A DNA stretch of 64,000 nucleotides from the NCBI RefSeq assembly GCF_910592395.1, contig NC_088311.1, positions 18,044,501-18,108,500 on the forward strand. Reading direction: 5' to 3'. The notes under the pieces were generated by a model. That model did no database searches and was not told the origin of the DNA. It worked only from the letters and a program-made list of their open reading frames with translations. The translations under genes were made by a program, and so were the position numbers. This document shows, piece after piece, positions 32,401 through 44,400 of the stretch. Numbering within the stretch: position 1 is the first letter of the stretch; each line of letters opens with the position of its first letter. Origin of the DNA: Lineus longissimus. Taxonomy: Eukaryota > Nemertea > Pilidiophora > Heteronemertea > Lineidae.

Positions 32401-35293
32401 ACAGCGTCGATGTCCTCCCAAGTCTCTCTGGCTTCCTCCCAATATTGCGATATTTGATTATAAACATGTAGAGTGAATAATATCCTAGTTGATGCTCCGC
32501 TATCAAATTTTCAGTTTGAGCAAGTATTCGTTGGAAATGTACATAAGAAACTGTTCTAAATGTCATTTTCAATGGGCTGTTAATGTCAAAAACCTTAAGA
32601 AACCATTGATTGCATTGTCCCCATTTATATTCAGGAACTTTGCAAGTCTGTCCAAGACGTGGCCCTGAACCAGCATGGGAGAAAGGTTCTGCTCTACCTC
32701 CTTGCTCCCAGGGACCCGTTGCACTTCCATCCCGACGTCATAAGGATCCTTCAGCAGGGTGACGAAAGTATCACAAGGTTTGTACCCAAGGTTGCGGTGA
32801 AAATATACCATTATATTCCTGTGTCGTCCTACCCTACTACATGTATGTAGTTCTAAATGAATGATCTTCTCAATAGACAGATATAAATAAGGTGAAAATT
32901 TGTCAATTGATGGCCGAGTGGCTATTTACTGGAGTCGGTGTTGTATATTTGCGATGTCTATTAATGTGCGGCAAGGTTCATTGGTGCTTATTCATGATAG
33001 TCTAAATATTTCAGCATTGTTCGCCAATAAGCCAATGAAGACACTGGTCAAATGTACATAGTCGGACGTAGCCCAAAGGCCCCTTGTAGGGAAACTTCAG
33101 CTGTCATCATGGTTTCCGTACCACATAAACCGTTACAAACACACGACAAGTCCTTTTCAGATATTCATTCAGCCGTGTTGTCTACGTTGGACTGGAATGA
33201 ATGCCGTGTTGGACTATTTCATTTTATTTTATTGCACAATCAGAATTATTCCCGAGGCTTGTTCGGCTCCTTCAGCCCACAGCAGTCCCCACAAACAAGA
33301 AATGTAAATTGCTGATACCTGCAATATTTATTGCATGCAATAAAAATCACTCGTTTGCAGCGTTATTTCAGGTGCCCGTGACAAAAACACTGATGGCAGC
33401 TACCAAACCCATGCAGGGATGTCCGATTTTACCAGCAGACTAGACGACTTTTTATTGCACATTCATGTACATGTTGCAGCGATTATAATTGCAGGTCGCA
33501 GCTCTTAACATACGCATGCTTCAATTTCCCATTCCCTAATGCGTCGTATATCTATTATTATTTAGCAAAAAGAGCAAGGAAGTGAGGCGTAAGGAACTTT
33601 TGGATGTTTCCTCCGCACCCCTTCTCAAGCTGATTGTTGACCACACCAGGGAGTTGGTCATGTGTAACTCAACCTTACTGCTGGTGATGTCCATCATTAC
33701 ACACGCTGTGGGTAAGTTCAATTCTGATTTGCGAGCAAAATTTGTTGAGATACATGTGTCTATTTATGATCATATGGCAGCAGTTTGATGCCGTCTCATT
33801 CCTCCTCCTATTTCTTTTTGCAGGGGATCTCCATGATGCAATGGAGGCTGTAGCCCAGATCGCTGCTGAACCGTTCGTCCCCGGAAATCTAGAAAACTTT
33901 CATATCATTGAACATCCAGCTGGCCATATTGCACTCAAGAGGTTGATTACCAATGATAAACAGAGGATGCAGGCTAATGAAACTGGTGAGATATTTTGGT
34001 GCTTGATTTAAATTGGTGGGGTTAGTAACAAAAATTCTCGACCCCTCAGGTCAGATTTGGGGATCAGTGTGGAGAGGGATTACCATAGATATTCTATTGT
34101 ACAGCAAGAAAGCTTGCATTGTCCCAGAAAACAAGGTGTTGGCAGAGCACACACATGTATCTTACTTCCTGAAATAGACTTACTTTCAGAAGGCCCGGGG
34201 CAAAATGATAGCACAAATTTACCCTAGTATTCAAAGTTTGTTGTACTGGTTTCAAGCAATTCTATATAAGTTCTGTGGTCTAGGAAAATAGCTGCCAACC
34301 ACTTTTCAGATTCTCCTGTTGACCAGACTGAGTTCATTGAAATAAAAAGTAATGTAAAAAAAACATTTCTTTTCTTTTCAGTACTGTTCTCAAAGGTGTT
34401 ACTGGAGACCATCCCAAATGGTACACTGAAGTCTTGGGCAACATGCAACAGAGGCTGCTTCATCCTTGTCGTGTAAGTACATGAAATAGGATAATGTGTT
34501 AATTTCCTAGTGTGTATGGTACTGTGTCCTGCATCTGTCCAAGTCGGGGATCAGAAAATCCACAGCTGCGATCAGTCCTGTATTGTGTTTTGCCACCTGA
34601 GAAAAATTTAGTGGAATTGGTACCCACACTCACAGTCTACTGGTTCCTATTGATTGGTGCTGTTTCTTCGTGGGCGGCCTCTTGGTCCTGTTGTGAGCAC
34701 ATTGCTTGAGCTTGTGGAGCTTTTGAGCTGCACGTGGTGGCCCCAATGCAGCTTGGTTGATGTCGGTGCGTTTGATACCCATTAGGTCGAAGGACGTAGG
34801 GACGAACTCTGTTGCGGCAAAATTTAGGGCCTTTTGGGTTAGGTGTCATGGTCCTACACTTCAGTGACCATGTTTGCTTGGAGACATTTGAGGAGAGGCC
34901 AGGGTACTCGTTTCACAGTGTGTATTGTGCTGGATTGCTGATGATGGCGTAGAGCCAAGAACATGTAGAGTGTTAAAACAACTCTTAACCCAGGCTGGCA
35001 GACATGTGCCCTCAGAGTGACCATGTTGGAATCTGAATTTGGCATTCTCAGGCCAATGCACCGACCTCTAGGCCATACAGGAAATCCTCTACTGCCGGTA
35101 GGTTTACCATGCCATATGAGCTGGGGGTACAGTACATGGTGACAATTTGTTTTGATTCTTTTTTAGATTAATGGAATTGGAAAATGAGGAGGTGTCAGCG
35201 GCCGTCAAGAAAGAAATCACTCCGATTAAGAAAGCTGTTGGAAAGTTGAATGTGAAAGGTGCTCAGATACTTCTTGAGAAGTTAGGCAAATGA
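26475..35293 (+). CDS. PUM3: Pumilio homolog 3 (Puf-A), 15 coding exons, 730 aa
   Basis: Exons 26475-26960, 27473-27560, 27963-28086, 28554-28629, 29076-29236, 29496-29565, 30166-30374, 30544-30619, 31368-31466, 31914-32048, 32635-32777, 33566-33711, 33824-33985, 34382-34472 and 35167-35293 join in frame with GT-AG borders. Residues 1 to about 195 are Lys-rich and of low complexity, suiting a nucleolar protein. PUF-like repeats follow, with landmarks IWEELRK, CRVIQCLVKYG, VKKLIKYGTKPQ, HTRDGARVGMMCFWHGTAKD and KVLLYLLAPRDPLHFHP. The CPL region follows, with IAEHPAGH-like IIEHPAGHIALK, LKSWATCNRGCFIL and a C-terminal ILLEKLGK. PUM3 binds nucleic acid without strong sequence preference and acts in pre-rRNA processing. 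It is somewhat longer than the roughly 650-aa vertebrate protein, mostly in the N-terminal tail. The start chosen is the first ATG after the acceptor at 26437. Confidence 0.95.
29907..30085 (-). mobile_element. 5'-truncated LINE 3' end in a PUM3 intron
   Basis: CCTTAGTGCCTTAGGTGGCA and the following ~160 bases match, with scattered changes, the left end of the LINE fragment at 48964-49545 in the same orientation. Only the extreme 3' end is present, typical of incomplete reverse transcription. Confidence 0.75.
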
Positions 35294-35576
35294 AAATTTA
35301 ATATCCCTTTTGACATCCTAGTCTAAATGCACAGACAAACTGCGAGAACCAGCAGTATTTTTGGTGGATACTATTTTGTTAGAAATTATGTACTTGAAGC
35401 AACATATGAATTAAGAATATGGTAAATGCCACGAAGTTTGGACAGTTCATATCTATTAAGGTCAAGATCAGCCTACATGTATTCTGTCAGTTATAGTTGG
35501 AGCGGTAATGGCATCTGTTTGATGTTTCAATTATGAAATTGTGTTGTGTAAATGATCTTTTAGTCTTGGTCTTTGA

Positions 35577-35582
35577 AATAAA
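35577..35582 (+). promoter_or_regulatory. Poly(A) signal of PUM3
   Basis: AATAAA 284 bases after the stop codon, a plausible end for the PUM3 mRNA. Confidence 0.65.
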
Positions 35583-36479
35583 AACAATTATCAGCCAAAG
35601 AAGTGTCTTGTTATTATCTAAAAGTTTCTATAAGTGTCAGACAGGAAGGTGCCATCTTAACCCCCCCCCCCCCCCAAAAAAAAATGTTTGATGATGCAAG
35701 AAATAGCCTGTCCTGTGGAAGATGACTATAAGGTGACACGAACCAAAGGATGACTGAATGGGAAAATGCAGCTGCTAGCTTCAGAAAAGTTACCTTTACC
35801 GTTACCGTCATAGCGGCATCTTGGCCCATGAAGGGTCTTTGCCTCCTTCATACGTAAACTTCTGCACTTCTGCACTTCAGTTCTTCACCAACTTTTTTGT
35901 CTGAAGCAAAATGGTGTGAGGCTGAGATACTCACGGGCTTCTAATGACAACTTTCTTCCTCGAACTGATCAAATGCCGTCAACTGTTTGTCATTGGATAG
36001 TGAGGAGAATGTGAGTCAAGATACAACCAATTGTGATGTTTCACTTTCTACGTCATCCTGAGATGAAGAAATATCGAGAGGCGGAGGATATATATTTAAA
36101 CCACTGATTACGTCAGGATGTGTCTACGGCTGAGACCGATTGTTGTGACCATGGACATGTTGGCATATCCATCAATTGTCATTTTGCTCCAATGGCTGAT
36201 GGCAAGCTTTCCAAACAAACTAATGCCAGTGATTTGCTACACTCCGGACGTAGTGAACCGGTGTCGTTCCTCACCCTAACGAGACCAATTGGGCTGACGC
36301 GATGGGCAGCCCAGGGAGTCTAGTGATTTGCAAGCGAACAGAATGTCATCAGCTATGTATTTGTCAGAATAGAGTAGAGAAGGTTGGGCAAGGCACATCA
36401 CCAATTGGGATATTCATACGTGCATGTGTGGTGGCATACGACAACTATTTGATAGGTTAATTTCCTGAACAGGTGTGTA

Positions 36480-36725
36480 ACCCCTTGGAAGATGAGGTCA
36501 CTTTATCGGTTGATTTTGTGTCACTTAATCGGGCGATGGAGTGTCGCCTAAACAGGTGGGAGATGTGTCACCTAATCAGTCGATTTTGGGTCACCTGATC
36601 GGTTAGGTCTCACACAAGATGGGTTGATTTCGTGTCACTTTTTCGGTTAGGGTCAGTTCATCGGTTGATTCTGTGTCACTTATTCGGTTGCGTCAATTAT
36701 TCGGGCGATGTCACCTGATCGGCGA
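36480..36725 (+). repeat. Degenerate minisatellite of TGTCACYTRATCGGTTGATT
   Basis: The words TGTCAC, ATCGGTTGATTTTG and CGGGCGATG recur irregularly about eight times in 250 bp (for example 36511, 36571, 36634, 36674, 36708). The period is not constant. No promoter or coding role is evident. Confidence 0.6.
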
Positions 36726-37042
36726 AGGCTGACCTTCGTAGCCCTGCTACATGTAGGCAACCAGTTTAGGGCATGAAGGAGAAAAAATTTTAAAACAGAA
36801 CGGATAATCGTGGCTCGTCTGGCGGGCAGCTAGTAGCAACCAGACTTAGAGACGGAAACTTTGAAGTAAAACCTGACTAAAGAATGAGCACACCAGCCAA
36901 ACAACCAACCTCTTGAAACCACTATATCTCGATGTGTCGTCAGACCTGTGAAGGTAGGTCGGCGTCTCCGCCACAGGACTGAAGATTATAGTACAGGCAG
37001 GCTAAACGCAGAAGAAGAACTCAATGTTCTGATCAATCCCGG

Positions 37043-37214
37043 TGTAATGTTTTGGAGTGTTTCTGTTTTTGAGTGTTTCCCCTCATTGTTTGGGAACGCT
37101 CAAAAATAGATTGACAAGTTTTTCTGTGTATCCCCCCTATTGAAAAGTCGTGGTCTCTCTAGCTGCCTATTGTTTGGAAACACTGACACATGGGAAACAA
37201 CCACAGATGTTACA
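37043..37214 (-). mobile_element. 172-bp miniature element flanked by CCGG, copy A
   Basis: CCGG (37039-37042), TGTAATGTTTTGGAGTG..., ...CACAGATGTTACA, CCGG (37215-37218). The interior is the reverse complement of the element at 42369-42539 over its full length, with few differences. Terminal repeats are short (TGTAAYRT). Confidence 0.8.
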
Positions 37215-37494
37215 CCGGCACAAAGCTATTTTGATGTTGTCGGTATTTTGTCTCCAAATGATTGCAGAGGTCCACTGCTACATGTTATAGATTGATATGA
37301 GATATACACGTATCTTGCTAAATCTGTCCAGTGTTGCTAGTAGGAGCATCCTATACGGGTTTTAGACCCTAGATCACTCGCTTGGGCCACGTGGTCCCCG
37401 TTGTGGTCAGCTGCGATTCAAGTGATGGCTTGTGAGAAATATTTCTCATCCTTTTTCGGTATTGTATAAGAAGAGGTAAGCGATCATTATGTGA

Positions 37495-37800
37495 CCTGGT
37501 GACCCATATTTCCCCATCCCCGTTTGAAAAGTAGGTCAAATCAAAATACCCGTATGATATGTGATGTTTCCTTGCTAGGAGAACCTACATTTATACCATA
37601 CACATTTCATCGAAAACGAGTTACTTATAAGAGAGAGATATATCACACTTTCTAGGTGTTCATTGGCCCCCTGGTGGCCAAGTCAAAATCAGATCGGACC
37701 GAAATTTAGTGTCAGCGGTCACCTGGCCTGGGGGGGGGGGGGGGGGGGGTCTGTGTACAAACTTTGAAGTTAGCCTTCAGTTACCAGGACGGACGTCAGA
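37495..37800 (+). mobile_element. Single unit of the 'gacctctgtgacc' dispersed element
   Basis: GAAAAGTAGGTCAAATCAAA, ATATGTGATGTTTCCTTGCT, GGCCCCCTGGTGGCC and CAGATCGGACCGAAATT follow the same order as in the 19282-21043 units. A poly(G) run (37731-37749) interrupts it. It is truncated at both ends. Confidence 0.7.
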
Positions 37801-38234
37801 CACTGTGGTATTGCTTCATCGTAACAAAACGCTAATTAGTTCTTGAGTTGAATGGAGTTGTCTTTCACTCTGAAGTCGGAGTTTATAAGACCGGAGTCGT
37901 TTTTATAAATGATACGCTACCTCTGTTAATGATTGTCGCATGATTGTTAATGATTGTCGATGATTTTCTCAGCATGCCTGGGCAGAACCGTGCATTCAGG
38001 GTAATATGATAAAACATAAAACAAGTAGGACGGCCCTTTCATATTTATCATCAGATGAAAATAATCGTAATCAAAATGGGTATTATCTGTCATTTTTAGA
38101 ACAACCGACGCTTCGCGTGATGTTATTTAATTACTGTTATCAAAGGTCACTGTCTTTGGCCGTGAAAGAGGCGACAATTTGAACGGCATGTCTCAAACCG
38201 TCTAATAGACCAAGACTCCTTTGAAGTATACGTG

Positions 38235-38250
38235 TATATTTATATATTAA
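38235..38250 (+). promoter_or_regulatory. Candidate TATA region of the Gla-like/sushi gene
   Basis: TATATTTATATATTAA lies about 100 bases before the start codon at 38343. Position and composition fit a TATA box, but such AT runs are common here. Confidence 0.3.
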
Positions 38251-38342
38251 TTATTTCATTTGGTTTTTGCGCCCTTGATCCGTGCAAGTAAATTCTTAAA
38301 CTCCTGTCGTAACTAAGACACACGAGTTGTGCGAGGAACAAA

Positions 38343-38403
38343 ATGAGACAGTTTCTCCATTTGATTATTTTCTGGAGTGTTCTTTTTTCTGATATCTTAG
38401 CTG
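38343..38403 (+). CDS. Exon 1: signal peptide
   Basis: ATG at 38343 opens MRQFLHLIIFWSVLFSDILA, a typical hydrophobic leader, and ends one base into the next codon at a GTAGGT donor (phase 1). The pairing with exon 2 rests on phase and on the lack of a better acceptor between them. Confidence 0.7.
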
Positions 38404-41400
38404 GTAGGTAAACTGGAAACACGCATTTGTCGTTCGATTCTGTGCTTACTCGATTTTGTTTCAGGCGAGCAGCAGTTCTTGCAGAATATATACGTGATTC
38501 TTTGCCTTTAATCACGTCACCACATGTCCTCCGCGCTATAGGGAGTTTTCGCAGAGCTAGAGCCCGAAACGCCAACGCGAACGCCGATCTCCGCGCTATA
38601 GGGAGTTTTCGCAGAGCTAGAGCCCGAAACGCCAACGCGAACGCCGATCTCTTTGTTCGATCTCTTGATCAGGATGCCGAACAAAAGGAGTAGACGATCG
38701 CGTTGGCGTTTTGGGGGATTTGCGAGAACTATCTAGTAAAAATACTACCCGAATTTCGGCACTGTTTCATCATCCCTACGGATCGCGAAGTACGAACTAT
38801 ACTAAGCTACAAAAAGTCTGTCGTGTCGTCAAAAATGTGCTAATCGATTTACGAAACATTCCAAACCATCTTCTATAGCGGGGTAATATGTGTCCCCTCA
38901 GAACATTTCATTCTTTTAAGTCTCGGAAATAGAGTGAAGACTTACAACTAATTTTGCTATCAACTCCTCGATACCATAAAACAAATAAAAAACAGCAAAC
39001 TTTTCGTAGGAAGTTGGGGTGTGCCATATTGCCCCAGTGGTGGGTAAATCATAACACATTTCATTATTTTCTGAGTCCTAATTACTATATACAACGGCAA
39101 CTTACCCCTGAGATTACCATGTTCGAACGCATATTTTGAAAATTGGCTCCAGGCCATGTTACCCCAACCTTATAAGGCAAAATGGGTAACCCCCAATGTG
39201 TCCCCTCTAAAACACCAGGCACGGTCCGAGCAATTTTGTAAACTATACATGTACATTGTACTTAGTATCTGTAAGCACTATCTTCGCAAATGAGGTAACA
39301 TCATAACTCTTGTTATCGTCGAGCACAATACATTTCGTGAACCAAGCGGGGTATATAATAGCACGAAACGAAAACATTTGTAAATAGCAAATACAAAAAT
39401 GTTTAGATACAGTATTCGCAGCCCGATGAAAATGGATAAGACGATAACGAGAGTTAGTACATGTACGTAAATGTATATTAATATATATTATTAAGAGTAC
39501 TACTATATGGGCACATTATTACTACATGTATTTGCATAATGTGCATTATTTTAAATAATTTACCGAGGTTGATATGTTTAATGTGATGTCGATTAGCCGT
39601 TAAGTTGAGTGAAGTTGACTCGAATTTGGAGAGTGTCAGTCTAGTGGTTTCTAGAAATCACATTACTGTATAGACAAGGACGTTTCTCTGATCTCTGGGC
39701 AGAATTGTCACGTGACGAACGTGTACATGTACCTGAATGCTGAAATTGAATGATTTATTTATCAGTTCTTGATGTTTTTCATAGCTTTACATGTTCACCG
39801 AGACGACCGCGTCCATCTTGAAGACAAAGAAGCAAAGTCGTTCCTCGTTGAACACTCCGGCAGGTATCGGCGGCAAATACTCTCGATAAGCGAGCTACTT
39901 TCAGGCGGCACAGATTTAAACGAAGAGTGTCGAGAAGGCTGCAAATACACTGAGTTCTCGAAACATGGGAAAAAGACAAAGGAAGAAGTTGTAAGTGATC
40001 GTAAGTTAGGGAGTAGTCGTACTGAAGTATTTGTCTCCATAAAATGAGACTATTGTGGGTAAAGGACAGCGTATTAAAGTAATATACATGGTATAGCCTG
40101 CAGTTAGGCCTGGTACACTACCATATTATTTAGAACAGTTTTATGCAAATGGTGTCACGGTACTGCACTCTGAGTCATGTTGTTGCCTGGTGACGGTATA
40201 TGGAACCACAGGGCATACAGCATATTTTTGCATCAAAATTTAATATTGCAGCAACCTGACCCGGCATCCTGAACCTCAGACCAACAATCAGCACTAAGGA
40301 TCCAGCTTATAAGCAGTAACGTGTGCGCGAGGGGAGGAGGATACGACTGACTCTGGATTTTCGAGGATGAACTTACTGATGCTAGACGATGTTTTGAAAC
40401 AATCTTTATTTTGTGTTGTACATGTAGCAGGCTCTGCAACCATTAGTTCTATGCCTACTAGTAATTGCATTTGGACAGTTTGATTTCTTTCTCTTGAACG
40501 ATTTCTTTTGAACGATTTATCATTTCAGCTGGACTTCATGAAAGCATTCAATTGCAAACAACAAAGATTATTACCATGTCCTTATGGTCAAGCGTGTGTG
40601 GCGACAAATGCAGACACGTCCGTAAATACCAACCTACACGTTGACTGTTCTGGTAGGTCGCTCACCACTCTGCCTGTGATCATAGCATAAAACCTCACCA
40701 CAATGATCATAGCATAAAACCTGCTCTTTCGAGAAGACACAATTTGCATTAATTTAAACAACTTTACCCCATAACCGAATTTAAATCTAAGCAATCTGAT
40801 TTTATAGCTCCTTTAAATTATAACATCGAACCTTCAGTCTACTGATATTTTACAGATTGAATCATCTTACCACAACCCGTTATTGAAATAATACTCACAG
40901 TGGTAACAAATTCAGGTGGATACTTCATATTTGGTCAATATTGGATGACATGATTGAGTCATAGCGAATCAAAATGAAAAACCTTTAATAAAGGTTCTTA
41001 AAAATCTCAAAAATCATTTATTGCAAGGTTTCATTTTACTGGAAAACCGCTACAGGGTGCATATTGGTGTTAGGCATTAAACCATTAAAGGTTTCCAAAG
41101 CTCAAAAACCTTTATTTCTAAAAGTGTTCTCTGGCAAATAGACCTTCACATACGCTAGCAATATGTCGGCACCCTTCGCACAGCCGAGCACTGCTCAACT
41201 GTTCTGTCTGAAGTCTTCTTACCTCGCATTTTCAGCTTCAATCCCTTGTTTCCAGCGTGAGATGAGTCTGTCGCACGATTTCAACAGAAAGGGGCCTCTC
41301 AGTCTCAACTCTTTTTTCTTGAGCGATTTGCGTTTTTCACACGATTTCCATCGACACGCCATTTTACTGCTAAAACATCTGAGATTCCTTATACGACCTA

Positions 41401-44400
41401 TAGAAATCTATTTTCTGGATATGGTGTCCTCTCGGTTTCTCAAGAACCCGATTTTAGTCAGTGTATCACCCAATTATGTTCCATGCAACGTCAAAAGGCC
41501 CTATTTGAAGCTAATAAGACCGGGCAAATTTAACTGATCGAACTCAGAAATAGTTTGGTGTCAGGGTGTCTTGCATCTGGGCTGCATCTCACACTCATGC
41601 CACAGAAGATAAACAGGGTGGTCCAAAAAAGTGTGCAATTTTAATTTGCCATAATGTCTACCAATAAATATTGTATTTCTGCCATGGGTTTGATCGACAG
41701 CTGACCTGGGCGTCTTCAAGAAGGCATTGAAAACCTATCTTTTTAAAATAGGCTATTTTTAAATCCGTTTTTAATCATGTGGTCCTAAATTGTTTTATTG
41801 TTTTATTGCTGTATTTTAGTACTTTGAGCACATTGTTTCTTAGATTGTAAGGTGCCTTTGAGCAATTTGTTGATGAAGGCACCTAAAAATATGTTTTAAT
41901 AATAATAATAATAATAAGATAGTGTTAATAGACAATCATATTAACAGTGAAAAGCATTCTCGTCAACTCCAATTACCTCATTTTTTATGATTATTTAAAT
42001 GTTCGATTTTCAGAATCTTCATTTTCCCACACTTTTTGAGGTTCTCATATTCAGTGTCGATGCACATCACGGTTTGAATGGGCATGTAAATAAGACAAAA
42101 ACAATGAGGTTTTTATGGTATCAGCAAAGTCTCATGGGCATGTGCAAGCACCCCTGAGTGATAACATAAATATGAAGTGTGCAATTGGATAGAGAAATAG
42201 CTCTGGTTCATTATTGCATCGCCGGAACATGCGAGAAAAGTTAGAGGAAATGGACATTCTAAAAATCAAGCACGTTACGAAGAAACATGTCTTTTAAACA
42301 TGTGAGGAAAAAAGGTGGACTTAAAAATGCTTCATCGTCATAATGTATAACATCAGTGCCTCACCCGGTGTAACATCTGTGGTTGTTCCCCATGTGTCAG
42401 TGTTTCCAAACAATAGGCAGCTAGAGAGACCATGACTTTTCAATAGGGGGATACACAGAAAAACTTGTCAATCTATTTTTGAGCGTTCCCAAACAATGAG
42501 GGGAAACACTCAAAAACAGAAACACTCAAAAACATTTCACCGGTAGAAAAATCTTAGCAGACTGACAATATTTGTAGAAAAATTACGGCAAATTATGATT
42601 ACACACTTTTTTTGGACAACCCTACAAGATCAGAAATCGGAACAAGTGACCATGGAGTAATAGGCGTATACATTTTGTAGTAGTTGATGGTATTTGAAAT
42701 CAAAGCAGGCCCTTAGCCGGACTTCTTTTTTCCGTTCTGAAATCGTGTCATGTTGAACTCTGTTTTCAGATATAGTTTGCACGATACAGCGTCCTCTCGA
42801 AAACGGTGAGGTTTCTGTATCGAAAGTGACCATCGATGGTACGGCGAAGTACTCGTGCAAAAAAGGTTATGCCCTAAAAGGAGCATCCACGGCCACGTGC
42901 GAAATAAGCGGCGAAAAGGGGAAATGGTCAGCTGATAGACCCCAATGTCAAGGTAGGTAAAACTGCCAATAAAATAGAGAGACTAGAGAGGTTCCGATTT
43001 GGATCGCAGAACGAGAACGAGAACAAGGTGATGTTTTCTCTAGTAGACGACATCAAATTGTTTCTAGACATACGCCTACCCGACATTAAAGGAACGCTCT
43101 TTCATTGTATGTCTGCCGAGAGGCAACGCGATATCCGTTGTCAAATGCGGTATCAAATGCGTTCTCGTTCTCATTCTCATGTCAAAATCTGAACCTCCAA
43201 AGGCCAACGTGAAACGAAATCTACATCTTGTCTCATTAAATGGGTTATCAGCTCCACATACACACATAGATTATGATTTTGAGCCATTTAAGAAAATTAG
43301 CACACCGTTTATCACCTGATGACATGTAAAATAACCGGCTTGTTTAAGCAAGAGTCTTTGTCACGTATTGAGCAAACCAGTAGAGACTATCATGACCTGT
43401 ATAGATGAGATAACAGCCTTTTTTCAAATGACCCCTTTGTGATAGGAAAACATATCCAATGATACAGTGTTCCGGGGAAAATCCGAGGTAATTGAAGGTT
43501 ATTTGTCTACAGTGGAACCTCTGTTAGCGGACACCTCTCTATTAGGGACATCCTCTCTATTAAGGACACTAGTTTTGGTCCCAAGTTGGTTGTTTCCATT
43601 CAATTTGACCTCTCTAATCAGGACACCTCTCTATTAAGGACAGCACTTGTCAGTCCCGAGGGTGTCCTTAATAGAGAGGTTCTGCTGTATATAAAACAAT
43701 GCCTCCCGTCATATTACAAGAAGGAAGGACAATGCTTTTTAAAACAATTATTTTAAGACGGCTACATCGATGTAAAAGTTCGAAATGTCCTAGGGTAGAA
43801 TGTCCGCGAATCAGAGGATTCTATTATGCACTTTATTCTCAGAGACATCGTTTCCACAGAACTACATGTATATACCATTATCTAAATATGGGACTGGACA
43901 CTTTTTCCAATTGAACACTTCCGACTACTACACCGGCCCTAAACGCAACGACATAGAATAACATAATTCCCGGTTTACCTTTGTCGCTTGTGCCCAGGAT
44001 CTTAACCTCTCTATCAACATGACTGAGCTTAATTTTTACAAAGTATAATATCGTTGTGTGTTGATGTTTTTTTCATTTCCGGTGTCTGTGAAATACGTGT
44101 CAATTTTCACACTTTCTTTTCACAGGTGTAATCTTTGCCAAAGCAAATGTCGTAAATCTAATTAGGTGGAACAATTAAGGTCAACAAAATCTCGTCCAAA
44201 TAAACGAATCTCGAGTACTTTGTCAATGAACTATCACCTTGTAGACTGTTTTGATTTATTGTCTAGATTAATGTCTAGATCACTTCATATCTTCAGCCGT
44301 GGTCCGTCAGCGACCCAACTTGGCGAATTGACAGGTGTCCGCCCAAAATCCAACACTCCCCGATCCTGTCGTGAGATACCTATATGAGGCTTGAGGTAGG

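Larger units (their letters stand above)
35600..38230. other. Intergenic repeats between PUM3 and the Gla-like/sushi gene
   Basis: Holds poly(C)/poly(A) at about 35661-35685, a dispersed repeat (36066-36118), a degenerate minisatellite, a CCGG-flanked miniature element and one 'gacctctgtgacc' unit. No gene is recognised. Confidence 0.6.

Noticed and set aside
38427-38693. Arg/Ala/Asn-repeat frame and its minus-strand partner
   Set aside because: Both arise from the exact 60-bp tandem duplication in an intronic element.
44166-44387. Plus-strand frame repeated identically at 52022-52294
   Set aside because: Conserved only because it lies in the segmental duplication; no recognisable protein or splice context.
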